Source: an uncultured Bacilli bacterium
GTDB lineage: Bacteria; Bacillota_I; Bacilli_A; RF39; UBA660
Length of the DNA stretch: 35,414 nucleotides
Reading direction: 5' to 3'
Assembly: GCA_947591175.1 (NCBI GenBank)
Contig: CANQDB010000002.1
Location: forward strand, 1 to 35,414
This document shows, one piece after another, positions 1 through 6,656 of this stretch; position 1 is the first letter of the stretch, and the number at the start of each line of letters is the position of its first letter. The notes under the pieces were generated by a model, which was given only the letters and a program-made list of their open reading frames with translations, had not been told where the DNA came from and did not search any database. The position numbers were made by a program, and so were the translations under genes.

Positions 1-2
1 CT

Positions 3-62
3 TCTGGCATTGATTTTACAAAGGTTTATAAGGACTATAATTATTCATCCCCTACAATCTAG
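3..62 (+). CDS. Possible C-terminal end of a truncated plus-strand gene
   Basis: Frame 3 is open from the window edge to a TAG at 60-62 and reads SGIDFTKVYKDYNYSSPTI, a composition that looks like ordinary protein. Frame 2 closes after three codons. Frame 1 stays open slightly longer but reads as low-quality sequence. The hairpin at 91-124 has T-rich flanks on both sides and would terminate this gene as well as spoIVB. Nineteen codons are too few to name a family, so this is a weak call. Confidence 0.3.
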   Translation, partial: SGIDFTKVYKDYNYSSPTI

Positions 63-90
63 TACACAGCGTAATTTTTAGCCAATAATA

Positions 91-124
91 TGCGAAAGAG
101 ACGATAAAAATCGTCCCTTTTAAT
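91..124. terminator. Probable bidirectional terminator after spoIVB
   Basis: GACGAT and ATCGTC arms around an AAAA loop, extended by AAAG/CTTT, form a hairpin directly at the spoIVB stop codon. T-rich sequence follows it in both directions, so it can end spoIVB (minus) and anything entering from the left edge (plus). Confidence 0.55.
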
Positions 125-1109
125 TTTCTCCTTCTTCGAGCATTGTCGTAATAAATATTCCATATCCTTTTTTAGCATCATTTACGATAACATGAGTTAC
201 CGCACCGATAATTTTACCATCTTGGATAATAGGGCTACCACTCATTCCTTGAACAATACCACCGGCTTCGTTTAATAAGCGTTCGTCGGTGATCTCAAAT
301 AAAATATTTTTTGTATCACTTTCTTTGTCGACCTTCAAGATATTAATTTTAAATTCTTCGACTGTCTCATCGTGAAGAACAGTTCTTATGGTTGCCTCTT
401 TTACTTGAACATCGTTAGGGTCACCTACCGCTATCGCGTCATTTTCATCAATTTGTTCACCATAAGTACCAAAGATACCTGATATTTCATTCTCTTTGAT
501 ATTACCGAAGACTTCATCTTTAAAGTATTTAGCTGTCTTTTCGCCAGGAGCACCATTTTCACTTTTAGTGATACTTTGAACACTTGACTTAAATATCTTA
601 CCATCTTTTATTTCAATAGGGATAAGGGTATTTTTCTCAGCTATTTCGTGGCCTAAAGCACCATAAATAAGCGAATTAGGATCGACGTACGTAAGTGTTC
701 CAATTCCACTTATTTGATCTTTGACAAATAAACCTGTCTTATAGACATCGTTATTGTCCTTGATTAAAGTTAATTCGGTAGTTTTTTCGTTATTGTTACG
801 AATAAAAGTCAAAGTAACTTTGTTATCTTTAACATTCTTAGTAATTGCGTCGACCATTTCACTTATAGAAGTAACTTTGGTATCATTTACTTTGATTATA
901 CGATCTCCTAATTCAATTCCTGCATCCTTTCCAATATACTGGTCATTTACTTTGTAAAATCCTACCACTAAAATACCATCGGAATTGATTTGGATACCGA
1001 TATTTTCACCACCCGGAATAACTTTTGATGAATAGGCGAGGACTTCTTGCGGGAATACTAATAATGCTAGTAAGATGAGAAAATGTAGTATGTGCTGTTT
1101 TTTCATCAT
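120..1109 (-). CDS. spoIVB: SpoIVB serine peptidase, stage IV sporulation
   Basis: Signalling protease of the S55 family. In sporulating Firmicutes the forespore secretes it into the intermembrane space, where it cleaves SpoIVFA and triggers pro-sigma-K processing. The protein has an N-terminal membrane/signal segment (about residues 6-27), a PDZ domain (about 45-125, with GIELGDRIIKVN) and a C-terminal peptidase domain. The catalytic triad is visible as His in ALGH, Asp in ITDERLL and Ser in GMSGSP; the Asp-Ser spacing of 15 matches Bacillus subtilis. It is shorter than the B. subtilis protein (about 425 aa). The frame also opens with TTG at 1115, but AAGGAG lies only one base from that codon and six bases from the ATG at 1109, so 1109 is preferred. 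It is divergent from the Pro-rich gene. The family call is near certain. Confidence 0.96.
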   Translation of the reverse strand: MMKKQHILHFLILLALLVFPQEVLAYSSKVIPGGENIGIQINSDGILVVGFYKVNDQYIGKDAGIELGDRIIKVNDTKVTSISEMVDAITKNVKDNKVTLTFIRNNNEKTTELTLIKDNNDVYKTGLFVKDQISGIGTLTYVDPNSLIYGALGHEIAEKNTLIPIEIKDGKIFKSSVQSITKSENGAPGEKTAKYFKDEVFGNIKENEISGIFGTYGEQIDENDAIAVGDPNDVQVKEATIRTVLHDETVEEFKINILKVDKESDTKNILFEITDERLLNEAGGIVQGMSGSPIIQDGKIIGAVTHVIVNDAKKGYGIFITTMLEEGEN

Positions 1110-1135
1110 TTTCAACTCCTTACAGACTACATTTA

Positions 1136-1142
1136 TAGTATG
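1136..1142 (-). promoter_or_regulatory. Candidate sporulation-type -10 element upstream of spoIVB
   Basis: On the minus strand this reads CATACTA, matching the sigma-G/sigma-F -10 pattern CATNHTA, about 26 bases before the start codon. B. subtilis spoIVB is transcribed by sigma-F and sigma-G, which makes the match attractive. I could not find a good -35 (GNATR) at 17-18 bases, so the call is weak. Confidence 0.3.
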
Positions 1143-1269
1143 TTATATTTTTTTGAAAATACTATCTGTAATGTTTACCATTCTTGGTATTTTTTTGAAA
1201 AATTTTAATTTAAATACTAGGAATTTGTTGTTTTTTATGCTATTCTTATAATAAGAGGAGTGATACAAA

Positions 1270-2088
1270 GTGAATGATAATATGAATTCTAATCTAAATG
1301 AAGGTCATAATGGGCCAGTTGTAATCCCTGCGGACGCCCTTAATGAACCTGTAAATCCAGTTTCTCCTGCTGCTCCTGCTCCAGTAGCACCAGTAGAACC
1401 TGAACCTGTGGCACCTAGTATGCCAGAGATGTATACACCGACACCTAGTAGTCCTGTTACTAGTGAGAGTGTAGTAACTAATAATGAAGTACCAGTGGAG
1501 CCTGTAGTAAATACTGTTCCAGTAAATCCTACTCCAGTTGAAGTTAGTCAACCTGCACCTGTTGAACCTGTTCCAGAAACACCTGTAGAAATGCCTACTG
1601 AACAAGTTGCACCTCAACCTGAGCCAGTTCCTCAAAATGTTACTGTAGAGTCTGCGCCTGGAACGACTGTAACAGTTACAGAAACTAATCCTACTCCAGT
1701 ACCTGATACCCAACCTGCTACAGAACCTGTTACACCAACACCTGAAACACCTACAAATCAAGCACCTCAAGCAACAAATCCTAACATTAACGTAACAGTT
1801 CAAGTTGATCATCCAAAAAAGAAAAAACATATTTTTAGAAAAATATTTAACGTTATCTTTACATTATTAGTATTAGTTATTTTAGCCAATACTATACTTG
1901 CTGTTTTAAACTTTAATCAATTAGCTAATAAACAAGATCCATATATCTTTACAGAAGTAACTGAAAAGGGTACAAAAGATGATGGAAGTACTTATACAGT
2001 ATATGGACAAGGTATCTATAAGATCGTTCATGAAATTAGAAAAAATAAAGATGAATCTTGGGCATTAAAGCCATTCTTCTTAAATTAG
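1270..2088 (+). CDS. Pro/Val/Glu-rich single-pass membrane protein, function unknown
   Basis: I do not recognise a family. Residues 1-180 are low-complexity and dominated by PVEP, PVTP, PVNP and PETP units, so probably disordered. A basic stretch (KKKKH, 183-187) precedes a single transmembrane helix (about 192-214), and about 58 residues follow, ending in a folded-looking tail. The positive-inside rule would place the Pro-rich part in the cytoplasm and the C-terminal tail outside. The start is GTG at 1270 with GAGGAG nine bases upstream; ATG at 1282 is an alternative. The stop is nine bases before mscL, so the two are probably co-transcribed. Possible roles are scaffold or envelope-spanning protein, but nothing in the sequence decides this. 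Confidence 0.8.
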   Translation: MNDNMNSNLNEGHNGPVVIPADALNEPVNPVSPAAPAPVAPVEPEPVAPSMPEMYTPTPSSPVTSESVVTNNEVPVEPVVNTVPVNPTPVEVSQPAPVEPVPETPVEMPTEQVAPQPEPVPQNVTVESAPGTTVTVTETNPTPVPDTQPATEPVTPTPETPTNQAPQATNPNINVTVQVDHPKKKKHIFRKIFNVIFTLLVLVILANTILAVLNFNQLANKQDPYIFTEVTEKGTKDDGSTYTVYGQGIYKIVHEIRKNKDESWALKPFFLN

Positions 2089-2097
2089 GAGTTTTAT

Positions 2098-2508
2098 ATG
2101 TGGAAAGAGTTTAAAGAGTTTATTGCCCGTGGAAACGTCGTCGACTTAGCTGTCGGTGTTATCATTGGTTCTGCTTTTGGTAAAATTGTTTCATCGATGG
2201 TAGATGCTATCTTCATGCCACTCATCGGTATTATCTTAGGTGGAATCGATTTCAGTACGTTAACCTTAAAATTAGGCGATGCAGTAATATCGTATGGTTC
2301 ATTTTTACAAAATGTTGTTGATTTTCTAATTGTAGCGTTCTGTATCTTTATATTTGTCAAATTAACTAATAAACTTTTCCATCATAAAGAAAAAGCCAAA
2401 GAAGAAGTTAAAGTAGTTAAGAGCGATGAAGTATTACTCTTAGAAGAAATAAGGGATTTATTAAAGAACAATACTAAAAGTAATAAAAGCACTAAAAAAG
2501 GAGCTTAA
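2098..2508 (+). CDS. mscL: Large-conductance mechanosensitive channel MscL
   Basis: Homopentameric stretch-activated pore that releases solutes during hypo-osmotic shock. The N-terminal amphipathic helix and TM1 carry the family signature ([20 protein letters not shown], with the gate-lining Val/Gly/Ala pattern). A short periplasmic-side loop follows, then TM2 (about residues 70-92) and a charged cytoplasmic helix rich in Lys/Glu. At 136 aa it has the usual family length. TAGGAG lies eight bases before the ATG and the gene directly follows the Pro-rich membrane gene, suggesting one transcript of two membrane proteins. A strong terminator overlaps its stop codon. Confidence 0.97.
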   Translation: MWKEFKEFIARGNVVDLAVGVIIGSAFGKIVSSMVDAIFMPLIGIILGGIDFSTLTLKLGDAVISYGSFLQNVVDFLIVAFCIFIFVKLTNKLFHHKEKAKEEVKVVKSDEVLLLEEIRDLLKNNTKSNKSTKKGA

Positions 2509-2518
2509 ACTCCTTTTT
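2495..2518 (+). terminator. Rho-independent terminator of mscL
   Basis: AAAAAGGAG and CTCCTTTTT form a perfect 9-bp stem with a 6-nt loop, ending in a T run. The mscL stop codon lies in the loop. It faces the terminator of the small minus-strand gene at 2548. Confidence 0.85.
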
Positions 2519-2525
2519 AAATTTC

Positions 2526-2548
2526 AAAAAAATAAGGCTTTTAGCCTT
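2526..2548 (-). terminator. Rho-independent terminator of the 31-aa peptide gene
   Basis: AAGGCT and AGCCTT arms with a 3-nt loop are followed on the minus strand by a run of seven Ts. The hairpin begins at the stop codon of the peptide gene. Confidence 0.8.
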
Positions 2549-2643
2549 TATCTCATAAAATTTGCTACAACCATAGCACCGAAAGAGAAAATCATTGCTA
2601 AAGCAAGAATGATAGACGTAATCTTTGCCACTTTTTTATTCAT
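2548..2643 (-). CDS. 31-aa single-pass membrane peptide
   Basis: A complete small gene between mscL and spoIIM: ATG at 2643, 31 codons, TAA at 2548-2550. The product starts MNKKVAKITS, continues as one hydrophobic helix (about residues 8-28) and ends NFMR, so it is a basic N-terminus plus a single membrane span. AGGTG lies seven bases upstream of the ATG, a consensus promoter lies upstream of that, and a terminator begins at the stop codon, so the whole transcription unit is present. In size and layout it resembles short Firmicutes peptides such as Prli42 (stressosome anchor) and DUF4044 proteins, but the similarity is too loose to assign. Family unknown; existence as a gene well supported. 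Confidence 0.72.
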   Translation of the reverse strand: MNKKVAKITSIILALAMIFSFGAMVVANFMR

Positions 2644-2661
2644 ATTAGACACCTCATTAAC

Positions 2662-2690
2662 ATTATAATAGAGATTTAGGAAAAAGTAAA
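2662..2690 (-). promoter_or_regulatory. Consensus promoter of the 31-aa peptide gene
   Basis: Minus strand TTTACT (2685-2690), 17-base spacer, TATAAT (2662-2667). Spacing and -10 are ideal for the housekeeping sigma factor, and the start codon follows about 19 bases after the -10. Confidence 0.75.
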
Positions 2691-2752
2691 TTAAAAAATT
2701 CTTTCATAAATTAGATATTCCTTCATAAGGTGTAGTAGGGTGAAAAAGAACA

Positions 2753-3382
2753 ATGAACGAAACATTACATAGTGCAAAGAATCATATTCAAAAACAGAAA
2801 AAAATATATCTTTTTCTAATAGTACTATTCACACTAGGTATCATCTCGGGGATTATCTATATCTTTCTATTATCCGATGTCGATCGAACCTTATTAGTAG
2901 AGGAAGTTTCATCTTTTTTTCAAAAGATGAAAACATGGGACAACCTTTCTTATGGCAGTAGTTTTGTAAATAGTGTTTTGAGTAACTTATTATATGTAAT
3001 AGGTGTCTGGCTATTAGGTATTTCGATAATTGGTTTACCATTTATTTTGTTTCTTTTGTTGATGCGAGGTTTTGTCTTTGGTTTTTCGATTGCTTCAATT
3101 CCTTCTATTTATGGTTTTAAAGGGGTTTTAGGGTCGTTCTTGTATCTTTTACCACAACAGATTGTTTTAGTGCCTCTTGCTCTTCTTCTAACGTTTCATG
3201 CAATGTCTTTTTCAATTAAGTTATTCTCGCACTTGTTTTTAAAGAAAAATATCAATTTGAAAGAAGCAATGCGATATTATTTAAAAACTTTACTTATTGC
3301 TAGTATCGGAGCAATAGTTGCAAGTCTTTTAGAAGTATTCGTGAATCCTTATCTTATTAGGTTATTTACCTCGTTAATTTAG
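2753..3382 (+). CDS. spoIIM: Stage II sporulation protein M (SpoIIM)
   Basis: Integral membrane subunit of the SpoIID-SpoIIM-SpoIIP complex that remodels septal peptidoglycan during engulfment of the forespore; SpoIIM anchors the complex in the mother-cell membrane. The 209-aa protein has the family layout: an N-terminal span (about 19-40), a soluble segment (42-72), then several further spans, including the conserved WLLGIS...GLPFIL and RGFVFGFS segments followed by GFKG. Upstream, TCATAAA and CATAAGGT 13 bases apart resemble a sigma-E promoter, the class that controls spoIIM in Bacillus, but the match is approximate. In B. subtilis spoIIM is near xerD and deoB, and here it is about 5 kb from them. 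Firm family call. Confidence 0.93.
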   Translation: MNETLHSAKNHIQKQKKIYLFLIVLFTLGIISGIIYIFLLSDVDRTLLVEEVSSFFQKMKTWDNLSYGSSFVNSVLSNLLYVIGVWLLGISIIGLPFILFLLLMRGFVFGFSIASIPSIYGFKGVLGSFLYLLPQQIVLVPLALLLTFHAMSFSIKLFSHLFLKKNINLKEAMRYYLKTLLIASIGAIVASLLEVFVNPYLIRLFTSLI

Positions 3383-3402
3383 AAAGGAAACCTTTCTTTT
3401 TT
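3381..3402 (+). terminator. Rho-independent terminator of spoIIM
   Basis: AGAAAGG, loop AAA, CCTTTCT, then a T run, beginning just at the spoIIM stop codon. Confidence 0.85.
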
Positions 3403-3441
3403 ATTGTGTTTACGTTATAATTGTATCTAGGTGATGACGAA

Positions 3442-4548
3442 GTGAAAAAAGTAGTAATAGGGATGAGTGGGGGAGTAGACTCTAGTGTTGCCGCTATTCT
3501 TTTAAAAGAACAAGGTTACGAGGTAATAGGTCTATTTATGCGTAATTGGGATACTTCGGTTAATGGTGACATTTTAGGTAACCCTGATTTAAATAATGAC
3601 ATATGTCCGCAAGAACAAGACTATAACGATGCTTTAGCTGTTTGCGAAAAACTGGGTATCCCACTTCACCGTATTGACTTCGTCAAGGAGTATTGGGATT
3701 TTGTCTTCACTTATTTTTTAGATGAATTAAAGAAGGGGAGAACCCCTAATCCTGATATTATGTGTAATAAGTATATTAAGTTCGATTATTTTATTAAAGA
3801 AGCTAAACGCTTGGGAGCCGATTATATTGCAACTGGGCATTATGCTCAAATAATAGATGGACAATTATCAAGAGCAGTTGATCAAAATAAGGATCAAACT
3901 TACTTTTTATCACAACTATCGAAAGAACAACTAGAAAATGTTCTTTTTCCAATCGGTGGCATGGAGAAAAAAGAAGTTCGGGAGATTGCTCTCAAGTACG
4001 ATTTAGTAACAGCTAAAAAGAAGGATTCGACAGGTATTTGCTTTATTGGAGAAAGGAACTTTAAACAATTCTTAAAGAATTATCTACCTAATTTACCTGG
4101 AAGAATTATCAATATCGATACCAAAGAAGATTTAGGCGAACATATCGGTCTCATGTATTATACGATTGGACAACGTAGAGGCCTCGAAGTAGGGGGAACT
4201 AAGGATCGATTATTCGTGGTCGGTAAAGATTTAACTAATAATATTTTGTATGTGGCGGAAGGGGAGGATAATCCCTATCTTTATTCGGATAGTTGTCTAG
4301 TTGAGTCTTTAAACTTTAATTGTGATGAACGTCCTATCAAATGTACAGCTAAATTTAGATATCGGCAACATGATTATCCAGTAACAATAGAATATTTAGC
4401 TGACGGTAATGTTTTAGTTTCTTATGACCCAGTTAAGGCGGTAACTCCTGGACAAGCTTGTGTCTTCTATGATGGCGAAAAATGTATAGGTGGAGGTCTC
4501 ATCAAAGAAGTGCGTAAAGATGGACAAAAGCTTTGGTATTTATTGTAA
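3442..4548 (+). CDS. mnmA: tRNA-specific 2-thiouridylase MnmA
   Basis: Transfers sulfur to U34 of tRNAs for Lys, Glu and Gln. The PP-loop ATP site is seen as GMSGGVDSS at the N-terminus. The two reactive cysteines are present in [13 protein letters not shown] (residue 108) and [12 protein letters not shown] (residue 200), the first being the family's activating/thiolation Cys. HYAQ and the C-terminal beta-barrel segments ([11 protein letters not shown]) also fit. The open frame begins with TTG at 3421, but AGGTGA at 3429-3434 sits seven bases before GTG 3442, which gives the expected start [11 protein letters not shown] (368 aa). A TATAAT at 3416-3421 just after the spoIIM terminator could be its -10. 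Certain family call. Confidence 0.97.
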   Translation: MKKVVIGMSGGVDSSVAAILLKEQGYEVIGLFMRNWDTSVNGDILGNPDLNNDICPQEQDYNDALAVCEKLGIPLHRIDFVKEYWDFVFTYFLDELKKGRTPNPDIMCNKYIKFDYFIKEAKRLGADYIATGHYAQIIDGQLSRAVDQNKDQTYFLSQLSKEQLENVLFPIGGMEKKEVREIALKYDLVTAKKKDSTGICFIGERNFKQFLKNYLPNLPGRIINIDTKEDLGEHIGLMYYTIGQRRGLEVGGTKDRLFVVGKDLTNNILYVAEGEDNPYLYSDSCLVESLNFNCDERPIKCTAKFRYRQHDYPVTIEYLADGNVLVSYDPVKAVTPGQACVFYDGEKCIGGGLIKEVRKDGQKLWYLL

Positions 4549-4587
4549 AGTGAAATGTAAAGTTTACTATTGCAATATTTTGTAAAG
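4544..4587. repeat. Three TGTAAAG repeats and a palindrome before the HTH gene
   Basis: TGTAAAG occurs at 4544-4550, 4556-4562 and 4581-4587 in the same orientation, starting at the mnmA stop codon. Between copies two and three lies the perfect palindrome TATTGCAATA (4568-4577). A promoter-like pair, TTGCAA and TAAAAT about 16 bases apart, overlaps the block. This layout suggests an operator for the adjacent regulator, which is inference. Confidence 0.4.
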
Positions 4588-4619
4588 ATGATAAAATTAA
4601 ATTAGGAGGTCGGATAGCG

Positions 4620-5387
4620 ATGGAAGAATTAAATAATATTTTAACGGAGTTAGGAATCTCTAAGGTTCGTTTAGCAAAGTATTTAGGAGTTTCAAGGCAG
4701 ATGCTCTACAATTATTTGGGTCAAAAAAACATAAGTGAATGGCCTAAAGAAAAAGAGATGAAGATGTTATGCCTCTTAGGTGTTAAGGATGCTAGTGACA
4801 TTAAATCAATCAAAGTAGATGGCGAATATATTATTTCAGTTGAAGGTCGCTTAAACGAAGGTGTTAAGGATTTATCAAAAAGTGAAGTTTTAGCTGATCT
4901 TAAGGGTTTCAATAAAAAGGAACAAGAGCTTCTATCTGATTTGATTACTTTGTTAAAAGACAAGTTAGCCGATGATAAAACAAAAGAGACTTATACTTCA
5001 TTTAGATATTTGTATTATTTCCTCCAATCGATGGATACGACTAAGGAATTAAAGTATATTCTAGGTTACATGGTAAAATCTTTAGGTTTTGTCGATCCTA
5101 TGGAATTTGAGTTTAATGAATCACAACAATTTATTTTCGAAAGTATCATGTTTTCAGCTATGACACTATATACTGGCGGTGGTGCTTCGAAATCAAAGAT
5201 TGCCGATACTCATAAACGTTTTGTTCAAGAAATCGAACATAAAAAGGAAGAAAAATTAAGTAGAACTCAAGAGTTAAATACAGCTAAGATTCAAGCCTTA
5301 AAGGAACTTGGCTACACTTCGATTACCGAAGACAACGCTAAAGAAGTTCTAGATAAGATTGCTGAGATTCAATCTCGTAAAGTTTAA
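4620..5387 (+). CDS. HTH-domain transcriptional regulator, unassigned
   Basis: The N-terminal 35 residues form a Cro/CI-like helix-turn-helix (SKVRLAKYLGVSRQMLYNYLGQ, about residues 14-35), with the recognition helix at VSRQMLYNYL. The following 220 residues are helical and charged, with no recognised effector domain. There is a Lys/Glu-rich coiled-coil-like stretch near 205-225 and a C-terminal KEVLDKIAEIQ helix. AGGAGG lies eight bases before the ATG. The gene stands alone between mnmA and a strong terminator, and is the last gene before the AT-rich terminus region. Direct repeats and a palindrome just upstream suggest autoregulation. Its DNA-binding role is well supported; targets and signal are unknown. 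Confidence 0.8.
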   Translation: MEELNNILTELGISKVRLAKYLGVSRQMLYNYLGQKNISEWPKEKEMKMLCLLGVKDASDIKSIKVDGEYIISVEGRLNEGVKDLSKSEVLADLKGFNKKEQELLSDLITLLKDKLADDKTKETYTSFRYLYYFLQSMDTTKELKYILGYMVKSLGFVDPMEFEFNESQQFIFESIMFSAMTLYTGGGASKSKIADTHKRFVQEIEHKKEEKLSRTQELNTAKIQALKELGYTSITEDNAKEVLDKIAEIQSRKV

Positions 5388-5396
5388 ACATAGTGG

Positions 5397-5421
5397 AGTA
5401 GGGGTGCCCTACTTTTTTTTG
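5397..5421 (+). terminator. Rho-independent terminator of the HTH gene
   Basis: AGTAGGG, loop GTG, CCCTACT, then eight Ts: a perfect 7-bp stem ten bases after the stop codon. Confidence 0.9.
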
Positions 5422-5847
5422 ATATTTTTAAGGATTTATTAATAGATTTATTATAGGCATTTAATATATTTACCTATATATTTGTAATAATGCATTTTAT
5501 GGCTATTTTAGAGTTAAATTATAATAATTAAGTAAATATGTTATTTAGATACAAAGATAGCTATATGGCCCTTTTTTTAGGTCTAACTCCCCTATTATTT
5601 TTTTGATCAAAAAGAGTAGGGTCTAAAACAATTTTAGGTGATTAATTATCTATCTAATTAATTCTCGATGCGTTAGAATGCATTAAATATTAATTAGAGG
5701 ATGATATATAAATAAGTAAATCATAATTATAAATTTATATAAAACTTAGTTATAAATAATTATAAATATATGTTATATTATTGATAGGAATAAATTTAGT
5801 TATTAATCGAAGTGAAGAACTATCTATCTAAAATTAAAATATATTCA

Positions 5848-5875
5848 ACTTCGTATAATTAAGATTATGTTAACT
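5848..5875. other. dif: dif chromosome dimer resolution site
   Basis: The 28-bp site consists of a left arm ACTTCGTATAA, a 6-bp centre TTAAGA and a right arm TTATGTTAACT. By eye it matches the B. subtilis dif (arms ACTTCCTAGAA and TTATGTAAACT as I remember them) at 22 of 28 positions, with three differences in the central hexamer, two in the left arm and one in the right. The right arm also differs by one base from the E. coli XerD-binding arm. XerC/XerD-type recombinases resolve chromosome dimers here at cell division. A XerD-like gene lies 2.6 kb away and gene orientation flips at this point. All three facts agree. Confidence 0.82.
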
Positions 5876-5949
5876 TCTTATTAGAAACAAAATATCTTAT
5901 ATATACTCCTATTTATTACTATATACATCAATAATTATATTTAATAAAT

Positions 5950-5962
5950 ATTATACGAAGTT
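5950..5962 (-). repeat. Inverted copy of the left dif arm
   Basis: ATTATACGAAGTT is the perfect 13-bp reverse complement of AACTTCGTATAAT at 5847-5859. The two are about 90 bases apart. It has no matching right arm beside it, so it is a half-site at most. Confidence 0.6.
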
Positions 5963-5986
5963 AATAATCAATTTAATAATTTAAAT

Positions 5987-6022
5987 AAGTACCCTTTTTA
6001 TATTATATTGGGTACTTTTTTC
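5987..6022. terminator. Orphan terminator-like hairpin
   Basis: AAGTACCC (5987-5994) and GGGTACTT (6010-6017) form a perfect 8-bp stem over a 15-nt A/T loop, followed by a T run on the plus strand. No gene lies upstream within 600 bases, and the HTH gene already has its own terminator. It may back up termination or end an unannotated short transcript. Confidence 0.5.
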
Positions 6023-6096
6023 TATATATTTAATTTATAGTCATTTATTCTACTTATATAGTTATATTTCTATATAATAATCTTAAGAAACAATCG

Positions 6097-6120
6097 TAAA
6101 AAAAATAGGGGACTCCCCTA
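6097..6120 (-). terminator. Rho-independent terminator of the lipoprotein gene
   Basis: TAGGGGA and TCCCCTA with a single-base centre form a perfect inverted repeat (6106-6120) followed by nine Ts on the minus strand. The TAG stop codon is inside the hairpin. Confidence 0.85.
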
Positions 6121-6561
6121 CTTGGTGGTAAATCTAATATTGTTGCTTACAACTCCCGAATAGAATATTAAACTGTAAGAATCTTCTTCAGGAACATCGT
6201 ACACAACCTGATACATGACTGTTTCGTTTGGTTCTAAAGTAAGAGTTTTATTATGATTTAAGTCCGTGTAACGTTTATCATTTATTTTAAAATCAAAGTT
6301 TTTATTAGAATCTAGAACTTGTTGTTCATTTGAATTATTAGTAATTTTGAATTCTAAAGTCAAATAAGTCTCATTTTCTGGAGTGACATCTTGAAAGTGA
6401 TTTGAAGTAAAAACATCGTTTAGAGAAATAGTATAATTATCGATTGTTGCTTCTTCATTTAGAAAAAATTCTGTTTTATTAGGTCCTGTCTCTTCATTGC
6501 AACCAACAAGCAAAAAGATGCCAAATGATAGACAAAGTACTTTAAATATTTTATTAAACAT
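6118..6561 (-). CDS. Lipoprotein with DUF4352-like immunoglobulin-type domain
   Basis: A 147-aa secreted lipoprotein. The signal peptide (about 1-20) ends in the lipobox LVGC, so Cys21 would be lipidated. The mature part looks like a single beta-sandwich: YTISLNDVF, TYLTLEFKITNNSNEQQ, and EPNETVMYQVVYDVPEE are the usual strands of DUF4352/DUF5067-type telokin-like lipoproteins, in which a 'neutral' function such as binding or adhesion is generally assumed but not proven. AGGTGA precedes the ATG. It is monocistronic between its own terminator and the deoB terminator. It is the first minus-strand gene after dif. Lipoprotein call firm; domain call moderate. Confidence 0.75.
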   Translation of the reverse strand: MFNKIFKVLCLSFGIFLLVGCNEETGPNKTEFFLNEEATIDNYTISLNDVFTSNHFQDVTPENETYLTLEFKITNNSNEQQVLDSNKNFDFKINDKRYTDLNHNKTLTLEPNETVMYQVVYDVPEEDSYSLIFYSGVVSNNIRFTTK

Positions 6562-6614
6562 AACTTATATTCACCTGCATTTATTTTTAACCAATACAAG
6601 TATAGCATTATTCT

Positions 6615-6653
6615 TTAAAAAAGCCAAGTAGTATATTTCCCCTACCCGGCTTT
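6615..6653 (-). terminator. Rho-independent terminator of deoB
   Basis: On the minus strand AAGCC and GTAG segments pair with CTAC and GGCTT across a purine-rich loop, then six Ts follow. It starts four bases after the deoB stop codon and closes the xerD-deoB operon. Confidence 0.75.
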
Positions 6654-6656
6654 AAC

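Larger units (their letters stand above)
5422..6096. other. AT-rich gene-free region containing dif
   Basis: About 680 bases are almost entirely A/T, with no credible reading frame, ribosome-binding site or start. The region contains the dif-like site (5848-5875), an inverted copy of its left arm (5950-5962), a large imperfect hairpin centred on TTTTTGATCAAAAA near 5601-5614, the direct repeat TATCTATCTAA (near 5648 and 5821), and an orphan terminator-like hairpin at 5987-6022. The genes on its two sides point towards it. I read it as the replication terminus region. Confidence 0.65.

Noticed and set aside
1294..1830. 178-aa minus-strand frame opposite the Pro-rich gene
   Set aside because: It is rich in Cys, Trp, Tyr and Arg, the mirror of Pro/Val/Thr repeats on the other strand, and has no ribosome-binding site.
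5847..5962. Possible loxP site
   Set aside because: The arms share 11 bases with loxP but are about 90 bases apart instead of 8, and the full 28-bp context fits dif much better.
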